Assembly: GCA_002633005.1 (NCBI GenBank)
Contig: NMRA01000040.1
Span: forward strand, 678,395 to 742,394
DNA from: Phoronis australis
Lineage: Eukaryota; Phoronida; Phoronidae
Length of the DNA stretch: 64,000 nt
Reading direction: 5' to 3'
The notes under the pieces are model-generated. The model saw nothing but the letters and a program-made list of their open reading frames with translations. It searched no databases and was not told where the DNA came from. A program made the position numbers and the translations under genes. Positions 26,701 through 38,464 of this stretch are shown piece by piece (within the stretch, counting starts at the first letter, position 1; every line of letters starts with the position of its first letter).

Positions 26701-28986
26701 TCTCTGTTAAAAGAAAATATTGTCAAGTAATCGAGTATCTGTTGGTTCTGTCAACTCACAATTTTTTATCTCCTTATGGTAAAGATGTGATACAGTCTCA
26801 CTCTTGGTGGTATTGAATCACTCCTCAGTTTTGTGCGTAATGGTCAGGACAAATACTGTGGAGTCGTCTATTTATATCACACGTTTAAATACAACATCAG
26901 AATTTAGAATAAAACTTGTTAGGTTCAACGTGTATATTCATGCATTGCGTGCACGGCAATCTTTGTATTGAAATAACCACTTTTGAAATTTAGCTGATTT
27001 TTTGTGTTATGCGTACGTTTATATCACAGCTGACGTGGGCAAAACGTTACAAAGATGAACTGATTGCGCTTTCCAGCCAATCGAATACGGTGGAAAGTCA
27101 GGCAAATGCGACCACCTAATATACAACCAGTCCAAAGCTTCGATAGTGACGTGACGCAACCTGTGCGAAATAGACGTCTACAACCTCAGGCCATACTTGT
27201 TCAAAATGATCCTGTTCAAAATAAAATTTCACAAAAATTGCGCTTAGTGACGCAACACCTCAAGTCGTAAGCTTCGCACTGTTTGGCGGAGACACGGATC
27301 GGTTTTACCTCTAACAAAACAGTGTTAAGATTTTAAGTTAAATGCTAGACATAAATTCTTGTTTATGATTGGTAAAAACTATAAACATCGTACTTATGAT
27401 TTATTTGTGTGTAAATGTCCATTACTTGACGTGTCAAGCACTGGCGAAGGAGTGCTTGTCCTTATTAAACCCTGCGAGAAATAATAAATATAATTTACGT
27501 TTAATTTTGTTGTCATATGAAAAGCAATTTAACAACGGTGTAAAACTGTCACATATATGTACAAGTATAAGAGACGCTTATAGGAGATTATTAGCCGTAA
27601 TGCGAGCCACTCTACTGACTTTTTGTGAGGAAAGTTGGAGCCTTTATTTTATACCTTGTAACATTTAGGAAATTACTTAATTGCTATTAAGTAAAAGTAC
27701 AAAAATGAAACACAAAGCAAGTTGTTCAACGCACAGGTTGAAACCTACAAGAAAAATTGTTATAACCTAACAATCTTTAACCATTTTTAAAATCTAAACA
27801 TTTGCAATTAAAGGAAACGCTAAACTTGATCGCGTACCCAGAAAAATACTTATACAATAGATTGGGAGAGCCTTAATAGACGCTTTTTATAAAATCCACG
27901 TATTAGTGCTGTGTTCATTATCATATCACTTGAATAAATCGAGAGTCTTTAATTACCGAGATCAGATAACGCGACAACTACATAATACAGTACGCCCTTT
28001 TCTTCAACCGGTGGAAATACATCGGAGTTCATGCGTATTTAATGATGTTTGAAATTTTAGAATGTTTGAAGTTGATGAGGCGTTACGTCGGCTATTCTAA
28101 CCATTTTCTACCTCTGTTGAACGCAGAAAAGAGTTTTGTATGCGACATTTGAGGCCCAGTCAACTGTGTCGGCATATATCCGTACTTCAGCTATATGTGA
28201 TAACAACAGATGTTTCGAAATGTGTTTTCAAATCTCTTTGAATTCTTGTTCGTGTTCGCTAGTTTTCGCTGTTCTTTTCAAACAATTTTATGATATTTAA
28301 ATTAGTATTTGTTTGGCTCACGTCTGAAATCTGTTCGATTCAATTGTTTAGCATTTCATACAGTTATAAAGGACTAAGTGTTTTAGATAAAGAAGTATTG
28401 TGTTTTCAAAGCAAACTCGACATATTTTCTCTGTTGTAAATTCAGTTTAAAAACACCGCCACCTTTGTTGTTGTATGGCGAAAACTGATCCTAAAACAGC
28501 GATTTGTTTCTGTAAAGAAAGCCATTTCAAAGAGCTGAAATGATGAATTTTAATCAGGATTTTGAACAAAATCGTGGAACTGCAGGCAAAGAGCGAAAAT
28601 GCTTTTATTGTCGTCTTCATGAAACTTCGATAATGTTTTAATTGTGGACTTTCTTCTTGGTTAATTATGACGTCAGAATTTGGAAGTTTTGGCTCTTTAA
28701 TTTCTATATGTGAAAAACACACTTTCTCGTAAATAAGCATCACACTTAAATTAGTCCTTTAAAATTACTTGTCTTATTGGAACTGCACTCAGTGCCATCA
28801 GAAAATGTCTCCTAACAATTCCATCACTCACGTTAGACTACTTTCAACACGGGCGATAATATTTTCGTATTGTGGAATGGTAATCCAATTTGCCATGATT
28901 CGCAATAGCATAATAGCAGTTTATTTCAACTCAAATTCTTTGGATAATGCAAAAGATAGTGTAATTGGTTCTGGTCTGGGCCCAAC
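23727..28986. other. Zic 3' UTR and downstream gene-free region
   Basis: The Zic 3' UTR must begin here, but its end is unclear: there is an ATTAAA near 24798 and the first AATAAA I see is at 25431-25436, 1.7 kb past the stop. Open frames in this region are short (99 codons or fewer) and unrecognised. Short ATTG-type repeats occur near 26315-26350. Confidence 0.5.
24887..24925. promoter_or_regulatory. Two adjacent hairpins with paired CACGTG E-boxes
   Basis: GTGTCTTG (24887-24894) pairs with CAAGACAC (24902-24909) across a 7-base loop. CACGTGTC (24907-24914) pairs perfectly with GACACGTG (24918-24925) across AAC. The two stems share the bases CAC, so only one can form fully at a time. Two CACGTG E-boxes are created, 13 bp apart start to start. 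This may be a bHLH binding site pair or, if the Zic 3' UTR reaches here, an RNA switch-like structure; neither is shown. Confidence 0.4.
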
Positions 28987-29544
28987 TCATTTTGAAACAA
29001 GCACTTCAAATCTTATGGCATCAGGTGGCGCTCTGTAAAAATGATACCGACGCATTTCAGCTGGCATCAGGTGATTTTTTGAAACATAGACAACTAAAAA
29101 ATACCGCGTCACCGCACCAATTTTCACCGAAACACAGGCCAGAACAAATTCTGCTAATTTTACCACAATGTCTAACAAGAAAATAAGATCGGAAAAATGT
29201 TCAGCAACATTCATTTCTAGTACCATTTTTGATATTATTCTGACGGACCGAAACATTTTTTTGTGTAGTGGAATTATATTCCAATTTGTCAACGTACCTA
29301 TACCGAAGCTGCACCGATCCCCGTGACGTGCGTACAAAGAAATGTTATAAATCGTAACGGCTTCACCTGTCAGAGGGCACTCGAAACTGACGCGTGCGCT
29401 TTGTGCGGAATCAGTGTAACGAAAAAAGTTCAAGTTGAAGATATATACGGGGTCAAACACGCATGCAATATGACAAGATTTTATTAACAGTATCCACTTG
29501 GCGATATTATATGTCCCAGCAGTTGTTCTTTTCAGCATTCCCAC
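28987..29544 (-). other. Unexplained 185-codon open reading frame
   Basis: A minus-strand ATG-to-stop frame of 185 codons, the longest outside Zic and the microsatellites. A run of about 35 mostly hydrophobic residues near the middle to C-terminal part (from FSDLIFLLDIVVKL onward) could be membrane-spanning. I recognise no domain. At this base composition a rough estimate gives well under one such frame by chance in 64 kb, so it may be an exon or a decayed coding piece, but there is no supporting splice or homology evidence. Confidence 0.25.
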
Positions 29545-29588
29545 TGTTTGTCTTCAGGCATGGAGGAATGTTATCAAAAGTGAGGTCA

Positions 29589-29700
29589 AGTTCAATGACC
29601 GTGGGCTCACGGGGAGAAAATCTAGTCAAAATATAAGGCGATATCTCGCAGAATCTCACGAAATCTTGCTTTTCTAGCGAGACACTAGCGTTATTGAACT
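29589..29700. mobile_element. Small inverted-repeat element (MITE-like), copy 3
   Basis: About 112 bp starting AGTTCAATGACCGTGGGCTC and ending, in reverse complement, AGTTCAATAACGCTAGTGTC. The interior string AATCT..CGAAATCTTGCTTTT..TAGCGAG is shared with the elements at 36769-36908 and, in reverse orientation, 12038-12183. No target duplication or coding capacity is visible. It is a shorter and more diverged member of the same family. Confidence 0.6.
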
Positions 29701-31774
29701 CGACCTGGGTTTTTGGTGAGAGAGAATGAAAATCATGAGTAAATCACTTGCCAAAAACTACTTGTCTGGCTATTGCAGTAGTCACATTTTCACTGTGTAC
29801 TACTTTACTTCGACTCACAGTAGTTTTAAAAGCAACAAAATCGAGTTATTGTCAGGTCGAACACACTCGCGTTGTACGGTTGTGATACTTATAACACCAT
29901 GTTTTGTCAATCGAAAGAAGTGGACGAAAAATAATGGTTCCACTGAAAACACTTGTTTTAAATATTCATTTTGATAAACTGAATATTTCTTCAACTTTAA
30001 GATGAACAAATATCTTATTCTAAAAATTAAATAAAACTTTTATAAACCTTAGGATTGAAAATAGAATTTTGTATCTGACGGGTAATACATTCATAACACT
30101 GCTTTCCATTTTCTACATTGCGTTGCTTATTTTAGGGTATTTAAAACAAAATGAATTTTTCGGGATGGCTGGTTGAAGTCAACTTAGTCCGTTGGTAATT
30201 TTTGTTATAAAACATAATTTGCAGGCAGACAAGACATTTTCTCATTTTGTGTGAAGGTACACTTATCACTTACCTCGTTTAGATTTTTGCACAATGATTG
30301 AGGCAATTTTAACAATTAACGGAGTCGTCGATAGGCGTAACGCTGATTTTCTTTGTTAGCAGTCCATATGCTGTCTACGACAGGAGTCAACACCGCGGGT
30401 AAGCAAGAACATTCTGGAAACGCGAATTCTTGATCTTGTCAATAAATTATAATATATACACGAACAACAAACAAGCGAAGAAATCATAAAACAAATTCTA
30501 CACAATAACTGTTTGTTTACAAAGAACAAAACGCCCTGAAAATATCAGTACGCACTAATTGTAAGGCAATTTTACGTTAATTTGATTTTTGTATGCCTTG
30601 TATGTCTCTTTGTCAGTGAACACTTGATGTTAAAGTAAGAATAGAGACACCCTCTACAAATTATTTATTTCAAGAGGAGACGTCGAATAATACTTTTGTC
30701 TGCTAAAGCCAATAAACTGTTGAATGTATCCTGCTGTGATTTGTACAAAATGTCTACACGACAAATCACAATAACGAAACAGGGTTGTTCAACAAGTGCA
30801 TTAATAACGCGCGTTGCGAGTTCAATTGCTCTGATCATTTCTACAAAAGTTTTACGCATAATTAGAGTGAAGCGTCCCAGATTAACATTCCGTGGCGACT
30901 GAGTGAGCGCGAAACCTCGCCAAGTGTCCAATTAGACTCAATGCACGTTGTCAGCTGAATATAATTACATGAAATTCTTTTGGATACTTTCAGAGGGGGC
31001 GGTTCCCGTTGCAGGTCGCAGTCAATAGTAACAGACGTATTGTTTGTCTACACTCTCATCGTTTGTCAGTAATAGTTGTTTGTGCTCGCTACCGCGTAAT
31101 GAGTGCCTTCTATACATGCACCTTTGAGATGGGGAATTGTTGGGTCATTATGTTTAGGTGACGCTGGAAAACAAGGCAAATTTCTAAGGCGTAATTTGAA
31201 ATAATTTAGCTTTGATTATCTGGCTTCCGAACCTACGAGACTGTCAAATTACAGCACTTTTGGGGAAATGGTCGCTAGGTAAAGGCTATGAATTAACAGC
31301 GGTAAACAAGAGTTGCAACGTTATCCAGGTCCGAGTCATTGCTGTTGAACAAATTTATTGCAAAACAAAATTGAAAAACGAAAGCCGCTACACACGTAGA
31401 TTTTCTAAAATAGTAAACTTATGCCAACGGCTCACATGTAGATCCACGCGATGGGCACACGAATAAAAAATAAAATTTACAAATCACTAAAAAAGATATC
31501 GATAAATAAATACATGATAATGAAAGCAAATAACCATTTAATTAATTAAGAGTGCTACTATTTCAGCATTCTGGTTTCAAGCTACGGGATTAAGTGCTTG
31601 AAAAATAGTTTGGTAACAATTTTTGAAAAATTATTTGATAACCAGTAATGGGCGTAATATCAGAGTTTTCCATAGTCTCCACACATGTTCACTACACAGA
31701 TTGCTCACTGATGTTCCTTCCACGAAAGCAATCTGTATTTTGGTTTGGGAAATAAGCTATTGCAAATCATGTAA
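29701..31774. other. Intergenic, nothing recognised
   Basis: AT-rich DNA with open frames under 90 codons and no repeats or RNA genes that I could identify. Confidence 0.5.
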
Positions 31775-31847
31775 GCCTTCGTAGCTCAGTGGTTAGAGCA
31801 CTGGTCTTGTAAACCAGGGGTCGAGAGTTCAAATCTCTCCGGAGGCT
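31775..31847 (+). tRNA. tRNA-Thr: tRNA-Thr (anticodon UGU)
   Basis: 73 nt with a full cloverleaf. Acceptor GCCTTCG pairs with CGGAGGC (one G-U), discriminator T. The A box region is TAGCTCAGTGGTTAGAGC. The anticodon arm is CTGGT-CTTGTAA-ACCAG with anticodon TGT, and the T arm is GAGAG-TTCAAAT-CTCTC. No intron and no encoded CCA, as expected for a eukaryotic nuclear tRNA. It lies 4 kb before tRNA-Lys and is the best-formed Thr gene of the cluster. Confidence 0.93.
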
Positions 31848-32260
31848 GTGTTTTTGCGTCAACATTAAATTTTATAAATCTTCTGAAGACAAGTGGGTCA
31901 TTGCAAAATTTTGAAATTCCAAATTACTCATTAGAAATCTCGGATAGTAAGATCCCGAGCGTATGATCGGAAAATGACACTCGATCACATATACCTATTC
32001 AGGTAAGACCGGGAGTAATTTCGGAAGTAGGGGCCAATAAACGGGTAATGTTCTGCGGTACGTTGCAATGACATATGGTTGCCTGGTTGCTAATTTGACT
32101 AACATTCGCGACGAGATCACTACACAAGTGCGGCAAAGAGCTGAAAGCTACTGTGGAAAACCATGCTTGTAAAACTATAAATTTGGCGGCTCCAAAACTA
32201 CATGTAGGCTCGTATTCCGCCGATTATAGGCTCATGGGCGTACATTTAGGGGGGGGGGGG
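31848..32260. other. Intergenic up to assembly gap
   Basis: No gene recognised. The stretch ends in a run of 12 G directly before the gap. Confidence 0.5.
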
Positions 32261-32323
32261 NNNNNNNNNNNNNNNNNNNNNNNNNNNNNNNNNNNNNNNN
32301 NNNNNNNNNNNNNNNNNNNNNNN
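32261..32323. other. Assembly gap (63 N)
   Basis: A run of unresolved bases directly after 12 G. The sequence after the gap repeats AGTTGTTTGCGG twice within about 30 bp, so the gap probably hides a G-rich tandem repeat. Confidence 0.98.
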
Positions 32324-32593
32324 AGTTGTTTGCGGGGGGGTGAGTTGTTTGCGGAAATTTCAGGTATGAAAGGTATTTGCGTTGATGAGGTTAATTTATT
32401 ACAACGGCACCGTTTTATTGCAATTGTAACAAAACGATATTCGTAATAGGGCACACGTAAAGTGAACTCCGATTTGTTACGAAGACAAAAATGTTTTGGC
32501 TTAAGCGGGCTTCCAGTTGTCAGAGCCAGGTAAAGGGCATTCGTCAAATCGGAGGAATGGGATCTACTCCCAGATCTAGCATGGACGGGTATT

Positions 32594-32909
32594 CCCATAG
32601 CCAGCTTATGTGTAACCCTCAAGACCAGGTAGGGGTACTACCACATGGTAAGCTATGAAAGGTACCAAGTAGGGGTACTACCACATGGTAAGCTATGAAA
32701 GGTACCAAGTAGGGGTACTACCACATGGTAAGCTATGAAAGGTACCAGGTAGGGGTACTACCACATGGTAAGCTATGAAAGGTACTTTCACAGCCAACTC
32801 AGTGTTATTTTCAAGAGCAGCTAAGAGGGGTTCTCTAGAAGGGGGGAAGGGTGGTTCTTCAACCAGCTCGTGTTGCTTCCATAGCCTGCTCGTGTGTAGG
32901 TTAAGACCA
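32594..32909. repeat. 40-bp minisatellite (4 copies) nested in a diverged repeat
   Basis: Bases 32626-32785 are four head-to-tail 40-bp units, almost identical (the main difference is CCAAGT versus CCAGGT), each containing GGGGTACTACCACATGGTAA and GGTACC. The array is bracketed by diverged direct repeats, 32594-32627 and 32879-32909 (CCATAGCC.GCT..TGTGTA..AAGACCA). The near identity of the 40-bp copies suggests recent expansion inside an older repeat. Confidence 0.9.
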
Positions 32910-34028
32910 ATTTAAGGGGTGTTCCCAAACACAGCTTCAGAGGTAGTCCCAGATCCAACGTGCCAGCATCCTAAAATCGGTTCATCACTTCTAATAAGCA
33001 CGTGTTGTCAGAAACCAGTGCGTCGATATAGGTCACGTGGTGTGACCAACAGGTGGCACGTAAGAAGACTAATGATCCTTAAACTTATAATTACGTTTCC
33101 TTCGAACGCCTTTTCCTTGCGACGGAGTCCAACAGTTTCAGACACCGCATAGCGAACACCAATGTAAGCTGGTTTTGTAAAACCTTGTAAGCTAAAAAAT
33201 AGTAAAGGTAAGCATACCTTTGTGTAGAAATATTAATTTCCAAATGGATGACTCGGTACGTTTTTAGCAAGAAAGTGGTGTTGGACATCTCAGCACATAT
33301 ACTACATAATTTTGTCACTTACCTTTGGCTGTGAAAGTATCCCCCATCTGATCTTGGCAGTACTCCCCAAGACGACTGCAGGAAGCAACTTTGGAGTCTT
33401 ACCAATGTTTTGCCTTGTAAGAAATTGGAGCTCACTATACTGACAGGAGGCCTTTGTTTCGCATTTGCATTTGAATACCGGAGCAAAGAGCAAGCCATGC
33501 AGTATTTTGTCGACCATTTGAGACACCATAAGCGCTTGGAGACGAAACTATCGCATTCTGTGACTATTTTGCAACAGGTGTAAGTGACGATTAATTCCTC
33601 TCGTCTGACATGTTTATCGTAGAAATTATTGATTGACGACAATGGATGTCAAGGTCCCAGAATGCTTAGCGTAGTTTATGCCAACTTGCTGTTCTAACAC
33701 AAGAGAACATTACGAATGACATGGCACAACATTACGTGTAAGAAATGATGTTTTTGATTATGCCAGGCACACCAAGAATGAAAATTGCGCTTTGTCTCGC
33801 ATAGGGAAGTGGCTTCGTCTCAAATTCAACTGATGTTGTGTTGAATCGGAATTTTGCGAAATGTAAACGCACTTTTTAATTTTTGATCTGGATTTCTAAA
33901 AGAGACCAACAATGATACTAGAATTGGCTAACAAGTATGACTTACCGGGAAATATTATATTGTATTTTGTCATATACTTGTTATTTTAGGTTCGTGCTTG
34001 AAATCATAAAATGTGTATATATTTATAT
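32910..34028. other. Intergenic, nothing recognised
   Basis: Overlapping minus-strand frames of 75-107 codons (33091-33642) show no known domain. No RNA gene or repeat stands out. Confidence 0.45.
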
Positions 34029-34222
34029 CCAACCATACATCAATCCATTCATCAACTCACCCATCCATCAATCTATCCATCCATCCGTCCATCCACCCAC
34101 CCAACCACCCATCCATCCACCCATCCACCCAACCAGCAATCCGTCCATCCAGCCACCCATCCATCCATCCATCCATCCATCCATCCATCAATCCATCCTT
34201 CCATCCATCCATCTATCCGGCT
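34029..34222. repeat. CATC tetranucleotide microsatellite
   Basis: Imperfect CATC/CAAC/CACC tetranucleotides. All three plus-strand frames stay open and read as Ile-His-Pro-Ser repeats, an artefact of the 4-base period; these are not genes. Confidence 0.93.
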
Positions 34223-35893
34223 ATCAATCTGTGAATGTGAAAAAATGGGTAATGTAGTTAAGTCATTTCCTTTTTAAAAATTGGAACATTACGTTTCTTG
34301 TTATATTTGACTTATTATAAAAGGTATTTTGAATCGATTTCCATGAATAAATAAATCAATAAGTTCCATAGCGTTACCCAGTGAGAAAGTTTTTAAAATG
34401 TCATCGGGTTCGAGCAAGCTGTATTCTCTCACTTTTTCTGTTCTGATAACAGTGCTCAATTAGCGAGATGCCCGCCGGTTTTCAATCCCTGCCCACACGC
34501 ATGACAATTTGCCACTTGACTTGAATAATGATGGCAGGGCCTCGGAGGTTAGTGGTCTGAGCAGAAACATAATAAAAACAACGCAGCAGCGATTTAGCCA
34601 ATCAGACACACGAAGCATTTACATTGAGCCACTTGCTTACAGCGCCACAGTTCCGGTTTGAAGAACTGAAAACCATCCGTGCTTTCTGTCAAAAACAAAC
34701 AAGTTTTGCCGGGTTTAGACAATTTACCATTATGCAACTGGTTTTGTCTTGTTCCTTACTGAGTTTAAAAACAATCTCTGAATTCGGAAAGAATTGACAC
34801 TAAGTTCGGTACTTCAGCTCAACTGTGAGCTTGGTCTGAACATGCAAATAACGATCCTGTTGTCAGCCAATCCCAGTTCACATTTGCCTCAGGAACAATT
34901 TGAGACCTAATTCATAACTATTTTGTTTTTGACAGAAACTACTGGTTAAGTCCTCTTTAATTTCTTTTCATAAAAATCGACTAAAATGTTAAAAAAACAG
35001 CTTCCGTAGTTTAAGCATGTCAACTAGACTAAAGATGGCATCAGGATGGATAACCTTCGGCGAAGATCTGCGCATATTGTGACGGTTTTCAATCTATTGG
35101 ATAAAAGAATCATCATTCGCTTTATCCTGCTAAGATCACATAACACGTTTGGCGCGGATTACGCAAGAACCCCTATTCCCGAAGAAAAGTGAAAAATTCA
35201 GGCGTTGCTCAAAATGTTAACGGTTCCATAACTAAGAACACCAGCGATTGAAAGCTGCTGATACGTCTTTAGGCTGTAATAGGTCCGCACCCTTGCGAAA
35301 TGTCGTCAAACAAACAATGAGATTTACCCGGTAACGTGTTGTTTGTCGTGTAAAATGGCGGCTTGGAAACGAAGGTGTATCAAGAATGCTGCGTTCTAAT
35401 TGGTCAGTTAAGCCGTCACTCAAAACCTTGGCGATTGGTCAATTGCTATAGCTCGCGAAGACTTGCGTGATCTCACTGAATTCGCAAGATACCTCGCCTT
35501 AATGGGCACGGAACTTACCCCACGTCTCAGGAATAAGTGCTATTTGTATCCATATAAGTATTTAAATAGAGGGCGGGCTCTAACCTCATCAGGTCATTCA
35601 AAGATTTCGTGAGAGCCCTCCAGGCGTAAAAAAAAATAAATACAATGGGAATATACAAAAACATGAGAAACCGACAATGGAGATCACGAACATTTTGAAT
35701 ATTACGTAACCAATTTCATGACTGTACAGGTATGACTCATTCGTTCATAACTGTAACAGGTACGCGCAACGCTTTTCCACGCATCCAGCTCATTAAATAC
35801 TTAGCTGCAGTTATGAATAATCAATGTGTTGATAAAATGCCGCTATCCTACATACCTGTATATTAATTCATGCGTGACAAAGGTGCACGAAGC
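34223..35893. other. Intergenic, nothing recognised
   Basis: Short open frames only. Bases 35445-35510 contain CTCGCGAAGACTTGCG and related strings that faintly recall the small inverted-repeat family, but no ends can be defined. Confidence 0.4.
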
Positions 35894-35966
35894 GCCCGGA
35901 TAGCTCAGCTGGTAGAGCATCAGACTTTTAATCTGAGGGTCCAGGGTTCGAGTCCCTGTTCGGGCG
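35894..35966 (+). tRNA. tRNA-Lys: tRNA-Lys (anticodon UUU)
   Basis: 73 nt, complete cloverleaf. Acceptor GCCCGGA pairs with TTCGGGC (one G-U), discriminator G. The D arm contains TAGCTCAGCTGGTAGAGC. The anticodon arm is TCAGA-CTTTTAA-TCTGA, anticodon TTT, and the T arm is CAGGG-TTCGAGT-CCCTG. It is nearly identical to the well-known animal tRNA-Lys(UUU) and is surely functional. Degenerate copies follow at 38465, 39552 and 40964. Confidence 0.95.
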
Positions 35967-36768
35967 TCGTTCATTTTATTTAGTGAAATGTACTTATAAG
36001 TTATCACAAAATGATCATTGAGAGACAAATAAAATTGTGAAGGTATCATTAACCCGTTGATCCATCTCTGCATTTGTTGGAAATAAGAAATATCTCTATG
36101 TGAAAAGTGAAATATTCCAAATTATTTTGAAAAGTCAGCGTGACTAATTCCATAACGAGTGTGGTGGTAGAATCTGAACATACCATGTCCTTTGGTCATT
36201 ACAATGGACAGGCACAGGCAGTTAACTACTTGTATTACAAAAAATACCGCTGCCCCTCAAGATCCCTGCCTGTAAAATATTGTCTTATATTGTAGACAAA
36301 ATTGAGAAATGTGACTACGAATAAACAAAATTTGATTTTTGACTTTTGTTTTTCTCAAAAAGTTTTGTCTTCTATTTTCTATTTAACATTTTGCTTCTAC
36401 TAGCCAAACATTTACAAGGAGAGATGTCACAAAATTATACCTAATTTTCACAAGTTCGTTACCTATACTTATCAGTACTATAATACTGAAAAATTAATTG
36501 CATATAAAACTTTCTATATGACAGCTTCTCTGCGAAATGGGAAAAGTTCATTGTTCTCGTTAACTCCATGCAGAAGTTGTTTACTTTATACGAGATACGA
36601 TAATGGTCTCTCCTGAGGTGTGCATGTGTGAATGAATGGATGTACTTATTTGTCTGTTTGTTTTTTGTACTTGTTGTTTATAAATGATAACAAATACCTT
36701 AAAAAAGTTTTGTCTTCTGTCTAGTCGAATAGATTACGCATTTCCATCTCCTGACTTCTCCTGGCGTG
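35967..36768. other. Spacer after tRNA-Lys
   Basis: No gene recognised; AT-rich, with T-runs that could end pol III transcription. Confidence 0.4.
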
Positions 36769-36908
36769 CGTTCAGTAACGCTAGCACCTACGCTATGGCC
36801 TAGCTAAAATGTAACCAAAGTCACGTGTTCCCATTCAAAATACACGGCAATATCGCGCGTAATCTCGCGAAGTCTTGCTTTTTAGCGAGGTCCTAGCGTT
36901 TTCTGACT
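36769..36908. mobile_element. Small inverted-repeat element (MITE-like), copy 2
   Basis: About 140 bp. The left end CGTTCAGTAACGCTAGCACC matches the reverse-complement right end (GTCAGAAAACGCTAGGACC). The whole interior aligns with the reverse complement of 12038-12183, sharing for example AAAGTCACGT and GAAGTCTTGCTTTTTAGCGAG. It is non-coding. It lies only 40 bp before the larger transposon at 36948. Confidence 0.72.
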
Positions 36909-36947
36909 TTCAGTCTTATTTTGTATTCGTGAAACAGGCTAAGGCAC

Positions 36948-37251
36948 TTAGACAGTGACCACCGTCTATAGCTGGCTCAGTAGAGACGGTGAAGCTCCTA
37001 TAGAAGGTTCATACACTGGAAGATTTTCGGTGAATTATGCCTCACTGATTAAAAATCAAAGTCAGGTTATTATAAGTACCTTTTGCGCACGGAGGGACAC
37101 CTTAGGAGGCCGTCGATGTCTTTTATCAATTCCTTTTAACTGTCTTAGTCGGTGTGAGGGCTAATTCGCCGAAAAGCTTCCGGCGTATAAAGCTTCTATA
37201 GGAGCTACACCGTCTCTACTGAGCTTGCTAGAGACTGTGGTCACTGTCTAC
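36948..37251. mobile_element. Compact foldback transposon of the long-TIR family
   Basis: About 300 bp whose outermost 14 bases are perfect inverted repeats: TAGACAGTGACCAC at 36949 and its complement ending at 37250. The similarity continues inward for roughly 115 bp (AGTAGAGACGGTG, AGCTCCTATAGAAG, TTTTCGGYGAATTA, then the region around 37060 versus 37140). The same internal strings, such as GACACCTTAGGAGG and TACCTTTTGCG, occur in the TIRs of the 996-bp element at 59411-60406. It is non-autonomous; no target duplication is evident. Confidence 0.8.
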
Positions 37252-37472
37252 CGTAGACTTAGTTTCAGCCGAAAGTCACGAAAATCAGACTAAGGCTGAA
37301 AGTCAGAAAATTTGTCTTTAACTCGAAGCTAAAAGATAAAACTCTGCAGCATAATCGCTAACGCGTTGAAGCCAAAACCAAACAAATCAACTTTTGACGG
37401 TTCGTAGTCAAAAATCTAACTTTTGGCTAAAGTCAAAAGATTAAAGCAGATAAACTCTTCGAGATACAGCTT

Positions 37473-37506
37473 CCAGGGGTGAAGAGTTCATGTTTCTCTG
37501 TGGGCT
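37473..37506 (+). pseudogene. 3' remnant of a tRNA-Thr copy
   Basis: Matches the 3' third of the neighbouring tRNA-Thr genes (CCAGGGGT..AGAGTTCA..TCTCT..GGGCT) and is followed by the same flank, TCACTTTTTATTTC, as the copy at 40593-40665. The 5' part is unrecognisable. It marks an older unit of the Thr/Lys tandem array. Confidence 0.5.
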
Positions 37507-37908
37507 TCACTTTTTATTTCGATCAATTCATAGCATACATGGGCCGACGTTTGCTAACGGACTACCATGGGTGGGTATCAATAATTATACCTTCAGTACC
37601 AAAAATTAAAAGACACACAAGATTCAACGTGTCATCGTATTTTTTCATTTATCTGTAAACTAATTTTATAATTGTGTCATTATTTTACTACAAAATTGTA
37701 AAGCGCATTCATAAATTAAGCCGCATGTCACTTTCATGTGGAAATTCAATTGTTCTAAGGAATCGTCGATTTGTCTGAAACAAAACAAGCCTTCTTTATT
37801 AAATATGTAAAACGTTTTCTTGAGAACGTTAAGTCCTCTCATGCTTTGCAAATTTGCAAGGCATCCAAAAGCGTTGCGTTATACTATGAGTCCACACTCC
37901 CGCATCTC

Positions 37909-37981
37909 GCCTTCGTAGCTCAGTGGTGAGAGCACTGGTCTCGTAAACCAGGGGTCGAGAGTTCAAATCTCTCCGAAGGCT
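37909..37981 (+). tRNA. tRNA-Thr: tRNA-Thr (anticodon CGU)
   Basis: 73 nt. Acceptor GCCTTCG pairs perfectly with CGAAGGC, discriminator T. The anticodon arm is CTGGT-CTCGTAA-ACCAG with anticodon CGT, and the T arm is GAGAG-TTCAAAT-CTCTC. The D loop has GGTGAGAG where the UGU gene has GGTTAGAG. It is structurally sound and probably functional. It opens the tandem series of Thr/Lys copies. Confidence 0.9.
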
Positions 37982-38464
37982 TTACATTTTCTTTCTTCAC
38001 ATTATATATCATCCAACGCAAAGCAACGTAATTTGTAAACACAGATGAGTGTGCTTCATGCGCGTAGACAGTTAATGCAACGGAAAGGTGTGAACTTGCG
38101 ATTAAACGATTAAACGACCTTTAGCTTTGCGCTCTCCGGCCCCCCCCCAGACCCTATGGTGCGCCGCCCATGGCAAAGCTCGGGCAAGTCCACTTATAAC
38201 ACTTATACAATTTACAATCAAAACTAGTCGTCTTGATTCATGAATTACGTGTTGTCAGAATTTGAATTACAACTTTAATATCCTTCGCCGCAGAGATAAT
38301 AACTCTTGGGCTGTCTCCGATGAGTCCATTCATTCTTGAATGATGTTTAGGTAAATTCATACGACTAATTACAAGTCGATTTCTGCGTATTGTGTTGTAG
38401 TGATGAAATGCATTTTGTAAGAAAAAGTATCAGAAACAAGATCACCAATACGAAATCAACGAGT

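Noticed and set aside
34011-34277. Ile-His-Pro-Ser repeat frames
   Set aside because: Artefacts of the CATC tetranucleotide tract.
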